A stretch of 41,213 nt of DNA from DASZCR01 sp035942915. Lineage in GTDB: Bacteria > Acidobacteriota > Blastocatellia > Pyrinomonadales > Pyrinomonadaceae. The stretch covers positions 1 through 41,213 of the forward strand of contig DASZCR010000186.1 of NCBI GenBank assembly GCA_035942915.1, given 5' to 3'. Position numbers and translations under genes: made by a program. Of the stretch, positions 1 through 8,159 are shown in pieces. Position 1 is the first letter of the stretch. The number at the start of each line of letters is the position of its first letter. A model generated the notes under the pieces. That model did no database searches and was not told the origin of the DNA. It was given only the letters and a program-made list of their open reading frames with translations.

Positions 1-858
1 GGCGGCCACGAACACACGCTGCACGAATCGCTGGCCGGACGGACGCCCATCTTCAAGATGACTTCGGACGGCCGCGAGATGGGGCAGATAGACCTCAACA
101 TCAACTCTGTGACCGGCAAGGTCGAGAGCATCGACTGGAAAATCATTCCCGTCAATCGCTCCGTCGAAGACGACCCGGCCTTTGCCGCCGTCGAAGCCAA
201 GTACGGCACAAAGTTGAAAGAGTTGGCCGAGCGCGTCGGCGCGACGACTGTCGAACTCGATGCACGCAGCGCCGCCAATCGGACGCGCGAGACGAACATC
301 GCCAACTTCATCGCCGATGCTTATCGCAAGGCGACCGGCGCTGATGCGGCTCTGGTCAACGGCGGCTCGATTCGCGCCGACACCATCATCACGCCCGGCG
401 ACTTGACGCTCAGAGACGTGCTCACCATCCTGCCCTTCGGCAACGAGTTGGTTAAACTCGAAGTTAAGGGTTCGACGCTGCGCGCGGCCATCGAGCACGG
501 CGTCAGCCGCAGCCGCGAGGACAACGAGCCGGGACGCTTTCCGCAGGTCTCCGGCATCCGCTACACCTTCGACGCGACGCTTCCCGCAGGCTCGCGCATC
601 AAGAGCATCACGGTCGGCGGCCTTCCGCTCGACGACAACAAGACCTACACGCTGGCGACGGCCGCCTATCTCGCGGGCGGCGGCGACCAATACGCCATGT
701 TCAAAGGCTCGCCCAATCTGCTCAGGGAGAAGATAAAAGACTCGGACGCGTTTCGGCGCGCGCTGGCCGAGGTCGGGACTATTGCGCCGCAGACGGACGG
801 ACGCATTGTGCGACTCGACAGTCCGGCGACGGAGAGTCCGTGTCCCGTCGCGCGTTGA
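1..858 (+). CDS. 5'-nucleotidase / UshA-family phosphoesterase, C-terminal part (5' end outside window)
   Basis: The reading frame is open from the first base and starts with GGHEHT, the last metal-binding motif of the calcineurin-like metallophosphatase domain of 5'-nucleotidases. The rest is the 5'-nucleotidase C-terminal (substrate-binding) domain. Its hallmarks are visible: NFIADAYR, ALVNGGSIRAD, the LTLRDVLTILPFGN segment, and AAYLAGGGDQY near the end. Such enzymes hydrolyse nucleotides or UDP-sugars, usually in the periplasm. The catalytic N-terminal half and any signal peptide lie upstream, so substrate and location are not visible here. The ATG at 58 is internal and is not the start. 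The stop overlaps the next gene's likely GTG start by 19 bases, which suggests translational coupling. Confidence 0.92.
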   Translation, partial: GGHEHTLHESLAGRTPIFKMTSDGREMGQIDLNINSVTGKVESIDWKIIPVNRSVEDDPAFAAVEAKYGTKLKELAERVGATTVELDARSAANRTRETNIANFIADAYRKATGADAALVNGGSIRADTIITPGDLTLRDVLTILPFGNELVKLEVKGSTLRAAIEHGVSRSREDNEPGRFPQVSGIRYTFDATLPAGSRIKSITVGGLPLDDNKTYTLATAAYLAGGGDQYAMFKGSPNLLREKIKDSDAFRRALAEVGTIAPQTDGRIVRLDSPATESPCPVAR

Positions 859-1382
859 TTCGCGCGGAGAGTGAGAGCAGCAAGATGTTCGACGAAGAGG
901 TACTGAGCGGCGCACGCGCAGAAGCGGTGGAGCTCTTCAAGCGCGCCTACGAGGCGCAACTGGCCGAGAACTACGCCGAGGCGATAGAACTCTACCGGCG
1001 CTCCATCGAGATTTACCCGACGGCCGAGGCACACACCTTTCTCGGTTGGGTCTACAGCTTTGAAGGGCGCTACGATGAAGCGATAGACGAGTGCCTCGCC
1101 GCCATCCGCGTCGATGCGACGTTCGGCAACCCTTACAACGACATCGGCAGCTATCTCATCGCGCAGGGCGACCTCTACACCTGCGTCCGCTGGTTCAAGC
1201 GTGCGCTGGCCGCCCCGCGCTACGAGTCTTACGCCTTCCCGCACTTCAATCTGGGGCGCGTCTACGAACAGCGCAACCGCCTGCTCGACGCCGCGCGCCA
1301 CTACGGCCTCGCACTCGAAGAAGAGCCGCGCTTCACGCAAGCGGCCAAAGCCCTGCGGCTCCTACAGGCGCGGCTCAACTGA
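840..1382 (+). CDS. TPR-repeat protein
   Basis: A 180-residue protein made almost entirely of tetratricopeptide-like helices: AVELFKRAYEAQLAENYAEAIELYRRSIEIYP, then a second repeat with TFLGWVYSFEGRYDEAI, and a C-terminal one with HFNLGRVYEQRNRLLDAARHYGLALEEEP. TPRs bind other proteins, and no catalytic domain is present. There is no signal peptide, so a cytoplasmic location is likely. I prefer the GTG at 840 because GGAGAG lies five bases before it. An ATG at 885 (MFDEEVLSG) is the alternative but has no well-spaced ribosome binding site. It overlaps the end of the 5'-nucleotidase gene. Its partner is unknown. Confidence 0.85.
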   Translation: MSRRALIRAESESSKMFDEEVLSGARAEAVELFKRAYEAQLAENYAEAIELYRRSIEIYPTAEAHTFLGWVYSFEGRYDEAIDECLAAIRVDATFGNPYNDIGSYLIAQGDLYTCVRWFKRALAAPRYESYAFPHFNLGRVYEQRNRLLDAARHYGLALEEEPRFTQAAKALRLLQARLN

Positions 1383-1394
1383 GACAGCAAAACC

Positions 1395-1429
1395 GTCGGG
1401 GCAGAAGACCACTCATCCTCTGCCCCGAC
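1395..1429. terminator. Bidirectional hairpin terminator between convergent genes
   Basis: A perfect 11-bp stem (GTCGGGGCAGA at 1395-1405 with its complement at 1419-1429) and a 13-base loop fill the 62-base gap between the convergent TPR and SDR genes. On the minus strand the stem is followed by GGTTTTGCT, a weak T-run, so it fits termination of the SDR transcript best. Confidence 0.7.
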
Positions 1430-1444
1430 ACATGTTCTCCTTCC

Positions 1445-2428
1445 TCATGCTCGCGCCCGCTTCGCGTCTGTCTTCTCGTCTGTCTTCGTGCGCGCCAGCG
1501 TCCACTCGAAGCCGGACTGCGTCTTGCGCATGAAGAGCTGCGGGAAGTGTTCGGTGAAGTAGTTGCCGAGGTGCGGGCGTGAGCCATCGAGGTCTATAAA
1601 GCCGTACTCTTCCGAGAGTCCCCACGAACTGTAGAGGCCGCCCGACTTGCGCGCGATGTCCGGGTCGGCGGCCAGCGCGGCGACGGCGCGCCCGACGAAG
1701 CAGGGCGTCTCCGAGCCTGCGAAACCGTAGCGGCGCGCCTCCTTGTTCGTCTCCGCCACCTCGCGCCAGTTCTCGTCGGTTGCGCCGAACTGTTCCATGA
1801 TGGCCTCCGTCCGCATGAAGCCCGGCGTGATGGCGAGTGCGCTCACGCCGTGCGGCGCGAGTTCTTCGGCCAGAGAGTAGGCCAGACGCTTGAGCGCCGT
1901 TTCGTAGAGGTCGAAGAAGAACTGTCCGTGATAGCCAATCTTGTCCTGCTCGACAATCTCGACGATGAGGCCGGACTTCTGTTTGACCATCAGCGGGACG
2001 GCGTGCCAGCACGTCGAGACGTGCGGCCAGAGCCAGCCCTCGACCTGCTTGCGCCCCTCTTCGAGCGACAGTTTCCAGAACGAGTTCCATGAGTTGACGG
2101 GTCGCCCCGTCAGGATATTGACGAGCACGTCGAGACGCCCGCGCTCGCGCCTGACGCGTTTGAAGAGGCTGCTCACCTCCGCGTCAATCGTGTGGTCAAC
2201 ACGAACGGCGATGCCTTCGCCGCCCGCCGCCGTCACCAACTCGGCCGTCTCCTCTATCGTCTCCGGGCGTCCCGCGTAGTGATGTTCGCTCGTGTTGGGT
2301 TGCGTGCGGCTGCTGCGGCCTGTGCAGTAGACGGTTGCGCCCGCTTCGCCCAACATGCGCGCGATGCCGCGCCCCGCCCCGCGCGTTGCGCCTGCCACGA
2401 CGGCCACGCGTCCTTTCAACGTCTTCAT
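1445..2428 (-). CDS. Short-chain dehydrogenase/reductase family protein with altered active site
   Basis: A 327-residue Rossmann-fold protein. The cofactor-binding glycine motif is at residues 13-21 (GATRGAGRG), a variant of TGxxxGxG, followed by a beta strand ending in TGR, which is usual for NADP(H) users. DVLVN and AITPGFMRTEA match SDR strands 4 and 6. The active-site helix reads FFFDLYETALKRLAYSL. When aligned on the conserved ALxxLxxSLAEEL part, the catalytic YxxxK is replaced by F172-D-L-Y-E176, so both Tyr and Lys are missing. The catalytic Ser region (IVEIVEQD) also lacks a serine. It may be a binding protein or use a different mechanism. AAGGAGGTGA lies seven bases before the ATG, an excellent ribosome binding site. 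It is divergent from a WYL regulator that probably controls it. Confidence 0.85.
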   Translation of the reverse strand: MKTLKGRVAVVAGATRGAGRGIARMLGEAGATVYCTGRSSRTQPNTSEHHYAGRPETIEETAELVTAAGGEGIAVRVDHTIDAEVSSLFKRVRRERGRLDVLVNILTGRPVNSWNSFWKLSLEEGRKQVEGWLWPHVSTCWHAVPLMVKQKSGLIVEIVEQDKIGYHGQFFFDLYETALKRLAYSLAEELAPHGVSALAITPGFMRTEAIMEQFGATDENWREVAETNKEARRYGFAGSETPCFVGRAVAALAADPDIARKSGGLYSSWGLSEEYGFIDLDGSRPHLGNYFTEHFPQLFMRKTQSGFEWTLARTKTDEKTDAKRARA

Positions 2429-2480
2429 CTTCTCTCACCTCCTTCGCTGTGAAGTTAAATTTGAAGATAAGCGACGATTG

Positions 2481-2513
2481 TTGACACCCTCTGTCATGTT
2501 TGTCGGATAAAAT
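2481..2513. promoter_or_regulatory. Divergent operator/promoter region of the SDR and WYL regulator genes
   Basis: TGACA-CCCTC-TGTCA (2482-2496) is a perfect 5+5 inverted repeat. It overlaps TTGACA (2481-2486), which could be the -35 box of the regulator gene; GATAAA (2506-2511) is a weak -10 at 19 bases. The repeat lies 54 bases upstream of the SDR start and just ahead of the regulator, so one bound dimer could control both. That the WYL regulator binds here is inference from position and symmetry. Confidence 0.45.
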
Positions 2514-2559
2514 GGCGGAAGCGCGTGCGGAATCAAATGAAGGGAGTTCGACAGGAGAG

Positions 2560-3588
2560 ATGCGTGCTGACCGTTTGCTTTCCATCGTGCTGTTGTTGCA
2601 GGCGCGCAGGCAGTTGACGGCGCGCGAGTTGGCCGCGCAGTTAGAGGTCTCGGAGCGAACCATCCATCGCGACATGGAGGCTTTGAGCGCGGCGGGCATC
2701 CCCGTCGTTGCCGAGCGCGGCGCGGGCGGCGGCTGGTCTCTGCTCGGACAGTACCGGACGAACCTGACCGGCCTCAGCGAAGCCGAAGCCCGTTCGCTCT
2801 TCGTCATCAAGCCGACGCGCCTGCTCGCCGACCTCAATCTTGAGAAGGCGTCTGAGGGCGCGCTCTTGAAACTGCTGGCGGCGCTGCCCGCCGTCTACCG
2901 CGAGGGCGCGGAGTATGCCCGCCGTCGCATCCACGTCGATGTGACGGGCTGGACGCGCCCGGAAGAGGCCGCGCCGTTGCTGCACGTGCTACAGGAGGCC
3001 GTCTGGCAGGAGCGACGCGTGCGGATGACTTACCTGCGCGGCGAGTGTGGCGCGTCAGAGCGCGTTGTAGACCCTCTCGGACTCGTGGCGAAGGGAAGCG
3101 TCTGGTATCTGGTGGCGGGCGTGGACAAAGACGTGCGCAGTTATCGCGTCTCCGGCGTGGTGGCGGCCGAGTTGTTGGACGAGCCGTGCGTGCGGCCGGA
3201 GAATTTCGACCTCGCGGCCTTCTGGGAGCAGTCGTCCGAGAAGTTTCGCTCGCACCTCGGACAGTATCGGACGCGTGTCCGCGTCCGTCCTGAGATTGTG
3301 CCGCGCCTGCGTTACGGCGGGCGATTCGCACGCGTCGAGGAGGTGTCCGAAGAGCGCGACGCCGATGGGTGGGTGCGCGTCTCTCTCCGCTTCGACGTGG
3401 AGGAGATGGCCTGCGAGTACGCACTGAGTTTCGGTGCGCAGTTGGAGGTGCTTGAACCCGTGTCGCTGCGCGAGAAGGTGTCGGCGGCGGCGCAAAGCGT
3501 CGTCGATTTCTACGCGCGGCGCGATGCGGCGAGCGAGGTTTCGCATCAGCGCGCCTCTTCGGCCGCGACGCGCGCGCAGGGGCGTTAG
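2560..3588 (+). CDS. YafY-type transcriptional regulator: N-terminal HTH plus WYL domain
   Basis: The N-terminus (MRADRLLSIVLLLQ, then LTARELAAQLEVSERTIHRDMEALSAAGIPV) is a DeoR/HTH_11-like winged helix. The middle carries a WYL domain (VRMTYLRGEC..., VDPLGLVAKGSVWYLVAG, RSYRVSGV), followed by a WCX-like C-terminal part. Such proteins are ligand-responsive DNA-binding regulators that often control a divergent neighbour. The frame stays open back to a TTG at 2500 and an ATG at 2512, but those overlap the probable promoter. The ATG at 2560 gives the typical family N-terminus and has AGGAG and GGGAG just upstream. This start gives 342 residues. Its stop overlaps the stop of the convergent barrel-like gene (TTAG at 3585-3588). 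The likely target is the divergent SDR gene. Confidence 0.88.
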   Translation: MRADRLLSIVLLLQARRQLTARELAAQLEVSERTIHRDMEALSAAGIPVVAERGAGGGWSLLGQYRTNLTGLSEAEARSLFVIKPTRLLADLNLEKASEGALLKLLAALPAVYREGAEYARRRIHVDVTGWTRPEEAAPLLHVLQEAVWQERRVRMTYLRGECGASERVVDPLGLVAKGSVWYLVAGVDKDVRSYRVSGVVAAELLDEPCVRPENFDLAAFWEQSSEKFRSHLGQYRTRVRVRPEIVPRLRYGGRFARVEEVSEERDADGWVRVSLRFDVEEMACEYALSFGAQLEVLEPVSLREKVSAAAQSVVDFYARRDAASEVSHQRASSAATRAQGR

Positions 3589-4112
3589 AAGGAGACGCTA
3601 TAGCTGAGGCCGGGGTGGCGACCGCGCTCGAAGAGGACTCCGAATTGATGCCGGCCGCGCGTGTAGTTGGCAATCGGATGCAGGCGCACGCCGTCGAAGA
3701 GGACGGTCGAACTCCAACGCTCGTCGAACGTGATGTTGAGTCCGCCGATAACTCTCAAACGGTCTTCAAACGTGCCATAGGCGACGCCGACGTAAGGCGC
3801 AAGGGGCAGCCCCGTCGCGTGTTTGAGATTCTTGCTCAGGGTGGCGTAGAAGGATTGCCCCGAAGGCGTGCCGATGCGGTCGGAGCTTGTGCCGAGAATC
3901 AAGGCCGGGCGCTTGTGCGTCTCCGTCAGCGCGACGAGGTTCGCCAGCGGCGAGACTTTATCCGACAACGGATTGTATTCGACCCCGGCCGTCAGGCGCG
4001 GATGAAACCTGTAGGTCAGAGTGTTACGCCAGCGCGCGCGTTTGATGACGTTTGAGACGACGCGCACGCCGTAAGTCCAACGCTGTTCGTCCTGTTGTTC
4101 CGTCCCGCTCAC
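3585..4112 (-). CDS. Probable beta-barrel-like envelope protein, function unknown
   Basis: A 175-residue protein with alternating polar and hydrophobic stretches rich in aromatic residues (NTLTYRFHPRLTAGVEYNP, APYVGVAYGTF, GLNITFDERWSSTVLFDG) and a C-terminal SYSVSF ending in Phe. These are features of outer-membrane beta strands. No signal peptide follows the GTG at 4112, so either the start is wrong or it is not a classical porin. GAAGG stands seven bases before the GTG. It begins 27 bases after the stop of the TlpA-like gene on the same strand and is likely co-transcribed with it. I do not recognise a named family. Confidence 0.6.
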   Translation of the reverse strand: MSGTEQQDEQRWTYGVRVVSNVIKRARWRNTLTYRFHPRLTAGVEYNPLSDKVSPLANLVALTETHKRPALILGTSSDRIGTPSGQSFYATLSKNLKHATGLPLAPYVGVAYGTFEDRLRVIGGLNITFDERWSSTVLFDGVRLHPIANYTRGRHQFGVLFERGRHPGLSYSVSF

Positions 4113-4139
4113 GGCGCGACCTTCGCCCGGTCAAAGCGG

Positions 4140-5069
4140 TCAGGAAGGAACGGCAGAGGCCTCTGCGGGCTTCTGCTTCGCCGCCGTCTCACGCCGCTCG
4201 GCCTCGGCCTTTCGCTCGGCCGACTTGAGCAGCGCATCAATCTGCTTCTTCAACTCGGCCGGGTTCACGATGCCCGGCATGACGCGCGCGATGCGGCCGT
4301 CCCTGTCGATAACGACCGTTCCCGGCAAGGCCGCGCCGAGACCGAAACGCACCATGTCGGCTACGGCCGCGCCCGTCCAGATAGGAAAGTTAACCTTCGT
4401 CTCTTTGACGAACTGCAAGACCTTCGCGCGGTCTTCGGCCGCGTCGGTCGATGCGCCGACGACCTGCACGCCGAGCGCCGCGTATTCGTTCTGGACGGCC
4501 GCGAGGTCTGGCATCTCCTTGCGACAGGGCACGCAGTAGGTCGCCCAAAAATTGAGCACGACGATGCGCCCCTTCAAAGCACCAAGCGGTTGTTCTGCGC
4601 CGAACAAGTCCTTGAGCGTCAATTCGACTTCGCGGCCGACCACCTGCGCCGCCTCGCGTTCGGCCTGACTCGGCGCAAGCACTTCGAGCGCATCGACGCG
4701 CACGGCCGACGCCACCTGACGCTTTCGCACCTCGCCCGTCACCGCCACGCGTTTGCCGACGTACTCAAGCCAGTTCTTACCCGGCAGACGAAACTTCCCC
4801 TGCTCCAGACGATAGAGCGTGAAACCTTCGCCTTCGCGGACGGCGATTAAGGTCGGGTCGCCCTCGGCGACACACGATTGCGCCTTCAACAAGTCTTCGG
4901 TCGTGCCGTACTCGACGCGTGTGCGGTCGGCCTCCGCCCAACACTCTTCGCAGCAGACGACCTGACCTTCGAGCCTGACATTCTTCGTCTGCGCGGTCGC
5001 CACGACGATGAGCGCGGCCGACATCAGGACGGCGAGGAAAATTCTTCTCATCAAAATTCGACCCCTCAA
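4140..5069 (-). CDS. Secreted TlpA/ResA-like thioredoxin with Cys-rich N-terminal domain
   Basis: A 309-residue protein. Residues 1-27 form a signal peptide ending ATAQ; an internal ATG at residue 7 (MRRIFLAVLM) is an equally good start. Residues 145-285 are a TlpA-type thioredoxin domain with the redox motif WATYCVPCR (C179, C182) and the cis-proline region LPGTVVIDRDG. This predicts a periplasmic disulfide reductase, as in cytochrome c maturation or oxidative stress. The N-terminal part (about 30-130) has four cysteines (C39, C40, C43, C66), possibly a metal-binding or redox partner module. The C-terminal tail is rich in Lys, Ala and Glu. It follows the thioesterase gene by 15 bases and precedes the barrel-like gene by 27, so the three probably form an operon. 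Confidence 0.88.
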   Translation of the reverse strand: MRGRILMRRIFLAVLMSAALIVVATAQTKNVRLEGQVVCCEECWAEADRTRVEYGTTEDLLKAQSCVAEGDPTLIAVREGEGFTLYRLEQGKFRLPGKNWLEYVGKRVAVTGEVRKRQVASAVRVDALEVLAPSQAEREAAQVVGREVELTLKDLFGAEQPLGALKGRIVVLNFWATYCVPCRKEMPDLAAVQNEYAALGVQVVGASTDAAEDRAKVLQFVKETKVNFPIWTGAAVADMVRFGLGAALPGTVVIDRDGRIARVMPGIVNPAELKKQIDALLKSAERKAEAERRETAAKQKPAEASAVPS

Positions 5070-5084
5070 GTGTGCAGCCTCTTC

Positions 5085-5507
5085 TCAGGAAGTTTCGTGC
5101 TGCTCAATCTCTCCGACGTTCTTAATCAGGTCTTTGTTGATTTTCATCTTGCGACGGTTGGCATCAACCGCCACGTAGACCACCTCTGCCTCCGTCACTT
5201 TGATGCGCTCGGAGGTGCCTCCGTAGCGTTCGGCCTCGACGACGACGCGGATGGTAATCGAGGTCGTGCCGACGCGGACGGTGCGCGCGTAGAAGCTGAC
5301 GAGGTCGCCGACGAAGACCGGCTGATGGAAGATGACCTCGCGCATCGCCACCGTCACGAAACGCTCGATGGTGGTGCGACGGTGCGCCTCGACCGCGCCC
5401 GCGATGTCGATGTAGCTGAGGATGATGCCGCCGAAGATGGTGCCTTGCGGATTGGTGTCGCGCGGCAGCAGCGTGATGCGGATGGCCGGGTCGCCGTATG
5501 AGTTCAT
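5085..5507 (-). CDS. Acyl-CoA thioesterase, hotdog fold (YciA/BFIT-like)
   Basis: A 140-residue hotdog-fold protein with the family pattern: RDTNPQGTIFGGIILSYIDIAGAVEAHRR, the NxxGxxFGG-like loop and central helix, and FVTVAMREVIFHQPVFVGDLVSFYA. Enzymes of this group hydrolyse acyl-CoA to free acid and CoA in the cytoplasm. Chain-length preference cannot be read from the sequence. The ATG at 5507 (MNSYGD) lacks a clear ribosome binding site; the frame also offers a TTG at 5546 (giving TEQTPRRH), so the start is uncertain. It is the first gene of a tight three-gene group with the TlpA-like and barrel-like genes. Confidence 0.85.
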   Translation of the reverse strand: MNSYGDPAIRITLLPRDTNPQGTIFGGIILSYIDIAGAVEAHRRTTIERFVTVAMREVIFHQPVFVGDLVSFYARTVRVGTTSITIRVVVEAERYGGTSERIKVTEAEVVYVAVDANRRKMKINKDLIKNVGEIEQHETS

Positions 5508-5703
5508 AAGACGGGAAGCATGACGGCGCGGTGTCTGCTCTGTCAAGCGAGCGGCGCGAGAGGGGGCGCGGGGGCGAAAATCCTGTCTCGCGGCCGTACA
5601 ACTGCGCCCGCCTCCGGCTTCATCTAAAGGCTTGCCGCAGAAGAAGAAACCGCAAATGTCGGGCTATTTCGTGCGGGCGGCGACTCGGTGCCGTCGGCTC
5701 AAC

Positions 5704-5731
5704 TTCACAGCGCGCACACGAGATGTATAAT
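5704..5731 (+). promoter_or_regulatory. Probable sigma-70-type promoter of the M1-like gene
   Basis: TTCACA (5704-5709, one mismatch to TTGACA), a 16-base spacer and a perfect TATAAT (5726-5731). Transcription would begin near 5738, leaving a leader of about 60 bases before the ATG at 5801. The rest of the 5508-5800 gap shows no other clear feature. Confidence 0.65.
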
Positions 5732-5800
5732 CGACAGTCTGAAGGGCTGTCTGGCAAACCGGATTTTAAGAACCGCTCCGACCTGACAGGGGATTTGACG

Positions 5801-8002
5801 ATGAGAAAACTTTTGACTTGCGCGCTCCTGCTGGCAAGCGCGGCCGCATCGAGCGCGCTCGCACAGACTCCGCGCCGGCAGACGCCTCGCGGGACGACGC
5901 CGCGACCGGCCGCCAACGCCCCCACGCCGACGCCGACGCCCATCCCGACTCCGACGCCCGTTCAGGTGCGCGAAACGCCGCTCGCTCCGGGCGCGCGCGC
6001 ACGCTACGACATCACGCACTACCGCATCGAGGCCGAGCTACAACCCGCGCAGCACTTCCTGACGGCCGTCGGCGACGTGACCCTGACGCCGGTCGATAAC
6101 ACGCGCTCCATCGTCTTCGAGTTGAACGGCTCGCTCAAGGTCGAAGCCATCGAGCGCAACGGCGTGCCGCTGACGAACTTCGTGCAGGACGCCGTCGGCT
6201 TAGACAACATCGGGCCGAGCGTGAGAGTGGACTTGGGCGAAGTGGTTGCGGCCGGTCAGCCTGTCACGTTGCGCTTCCGTTGGAGCGGCGCGCTCGTCAC
6301 GCCCGAAGGCGGCCCGCTGGCGACGAAGCGTCTGGCTTACATCGGCGAGGAAGGCTCTTATCTGATGTACGCCGCGCGCTGGTTTCCCTTCCACGATTAC
6401 GCCGCCGACCGCGCGACCTCTGATATCACGCTGACCGTCCCGGCCGGTTACGAAGTCGCAGGCTACAGCGACGAGCCTATCAATCAGCTTTCGAGTGACG
6501 CGCCGCTTCGCATGTCGGCCGGTGCGAACTCCTCAGCCGCGCGCACGCCCGCGCGCGCAGGCACGGCGCGCTATCGCTTCGTCACGCGCCAGCCCGCGCT
6601 CATCGGCAACTTCGCCGCCGGTCGCTACATCACGCGCGCGCTCAACTTCAGCGGCTATCAGTTGCAGTTCTACGTCTTCCCCGGCAGCGAACGCTTCATC
6701 GAACCCTACGCGCAACTCGTCGGCAACGCCCTTCGGTTCTACACACAGAAGTACGGCCAGCCAGCCTTCGGCACGCGCTTCGTCGTCGCGCAGATTGACG
6801 ATGCGAGCCTCGACGCATACGCCGCGCCCGGTATGCAGTTCCTTTCCGCGCGCTTCTTCGAGCCTGGCCGTCAGGTCTCTCTCGACGAGCGCGTGGAACG
6901 CGAGACGGCCTTCCAGTGGTGGGGACTCTCGGTCGGCCTGCGCTCGTTCGATGATGCGTGGCTCTCGCAAGGACTCGCCGAGTGGAGCGCCTTCAACCTG
7001 CGCGAAGGAAAGTTGTCGGCCGCCGCGCTCGAAGCCACGCAGCGCGACATGCAGGAACGCGCACTGATGTTTGAGCAGACGGCTTCCATCCTGCGCGCGC
7101 CCTCGACTCTGGACGACACGTCGGCCGCCTATCAGGCCATCGTCTTCTACAAAGGTGCGATGGTCTTCCGCATGCTGCGCGAGACGCTCGGCCAACAGAA
7201 GTTCGACGAGTTGATGCGCCGCTACTACAACCAATTCAAGGGGCGCAACGCCTCCATCGACGACTTCGAGAAGCTGACAACCGAAGTGGCGGGCGAGAAC
7301 ATGCGCTACTTCTTCGCGCGCTGGATTGAAGGGACGGGCGTGCCGGAGTTTACGGCCGACTACCAGATTATCCGCACGCGTTCCGGCAAGTTCCGCGCGC
7401 GCGGCACAGTCCGACAGAACTTCGAGAACCTGCGGATGCCGGTTGAAATCATGCTCCGCGCCGAAGGCGACGACGTGACCACGACCATCCTTATCACGGA
7501 CAAGAGCGAGGATTTCGATTTCGAGTCGAACGGCAAACCGCTGGAAGTCGTCGTTGACCCGAACCACAAGGTGCTGCGTCAGTCGGACGAGTTGCGTATC
7601 TCTGTAGTGGCGCGGCGCGGGTTGGAACTGTTCCGCGAGGGGCAGTATCTGGAAGCGCAGAGGCAGTTGGAGGAGGCGCTTAAGCTCGACAAGTCGAACT
7701 CGTGGGTCTACTACAATCTCGGCCTGCTCTTCCTCGAACAGCGCAACTATCAGCAGGCGCTCGACAACTTTCAGGCCGCCCTCGACGGCTCGCTGCGTCC
7801 TTCATGGATAGAGGTCTGGGCGCGCATCAAGCGCGGCAACGCCTACGACGCGCAGGGCGACCGCGCACGCGCCGTCAGCGAGTACAAGAAGGCCGTCGAT
7901 AGCGGCATCAACTACGACAACGCGCAGAAGGTGGCGCAAGCCTTCCTCGCTACGCCCTACGACCCGAAAGCCGGTCAGCAAACCTCGACGGCGAGCAACT
8001 AG
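5801..8002 (+). CDS. Secreted M1-aminopeptidase-like protein without zinc ligands, C-terminal TPRs
   Basis: A 733-residue protein. Residues 1-22 are a signal peptide (MRKLLTCALLLASAAASSALAQ), followed by a Pro/Thr-rich linker with repeated TPTP. The N-terminal beta domain (YRIEAELQPAQHFLTAVGDVTLTP) and catalytic-like domain follow M1 peptidases. Where M1 enzymes have HExxHQW-x-G, this has R367-E-T-A-F371-QWWG. The third ligand Glu in WLNEGFA is Gln390 (WLSQGLAEW). All three zinc ligands are therefore replaced, and peptidase activity is unlikely. Residues from about 600 carry TPR repeats (LFREGQYLEAQRQLEEAL, VYYNLGLLFLEQRNYQQAL). The ATG at 5801 has AGGGGA ten bases upstream and a good promoter before it; the open frame further upstream is non-coding leader. 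It may be a periplasmic binding or scaffold protein. Confidence 0.85.
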   Translation: MRKLLTCALLLASAAASSALAQTPRRQTPRGTTPRPAANAPTPTPTPIPTPTPVQVRETPLAPGARARYDITHYRIEAELQPAQHFLTAVGDVTLTPVDNTRSIVFELNGSLKVEAIERNGVPLTNFVQDAVGLDNIGPSVRVDLGEVVAAGQPVTLRFRWSGALVTPEGGPLATKRLAYIGEEGSYLMYAARWFPFHDYAADRATSDITLTVPAGYEVAGYSDEPINQLSSDAPLRMSAGANSSAARTPARAGTARYRFVTRQPALIGNFAAGRYITRALNFSGYQLQFYVFPGSERFIEPYAQLVGNALRFYTQKYGQPAFGTRFVVAQIDDASLDAYAAPGMQFLSARFFEPGRQVSLDERVERETAFQWWGLSVGLRSFDDAWLSQGLAEWSAFNLREGKLSAAALEATQRDMQERALMFEQTASILRAPSTLDDTSAAYQAIVFYKGAMVFRMLRETLGQQKFDELMRRYYNQFKGRNASIDDFEKLTTEVAGENMRYFFARWIEGTGVPEFTADYQIIRTRSGKFRARGTVRQNFENLRMPVEIMLRAEGDDVTTTILITDKSEDFDFESNGKPLEVVVDPNHKVLRQSDELRISVVARRGLELFREGQYLEAQRQLEEALKLDKSNSWVYYNLGLLFLEQRNYQQALDNFQAALDGSLRPSWIEVWARIKRGNAYDAQGDRARAVSEYKKAVDSGINYDNAQKVAQAFLATPYDPKAGQQTSTASN

Positions 8003-8030
8003 GACGCCTTCTCTCAAACAGCAACACGCA

Positions 8031-8066
8031 AAAGCCCCCGTCTCAACAAGGCCGGGGGCTTTTTCT
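8031..8066 (+). terminator. Rho-independent terminator
   Basis: A 10-bp perfect stem (AAAGCCCCCG at 8031-8040 with CGGGGGCTTT at 8053-8062), a 12-base loop and trailing TTCTTT, 28 bases after the stop of the M1-like gene. The A/T ends make it active in both directions, which suits the convergent GNAT gene. Confidence 0.88.
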
Positions 8067-8159
8067 TTCCGTCCTGACCACGAGATGTTCAAAACATAAA
8101 TTTCGCGCGCCGGGACGGAAAGACGACAGGAAGCGCGGCCAGAGTTTTGAAACCGTCTT

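Noticed and set aside
5531..5800. Upstream extension of the M1-like protein frame
   Set aside because: It contains the TATAAT promoter and has an Arg-rich composition; the signal peptide begins at 5801.
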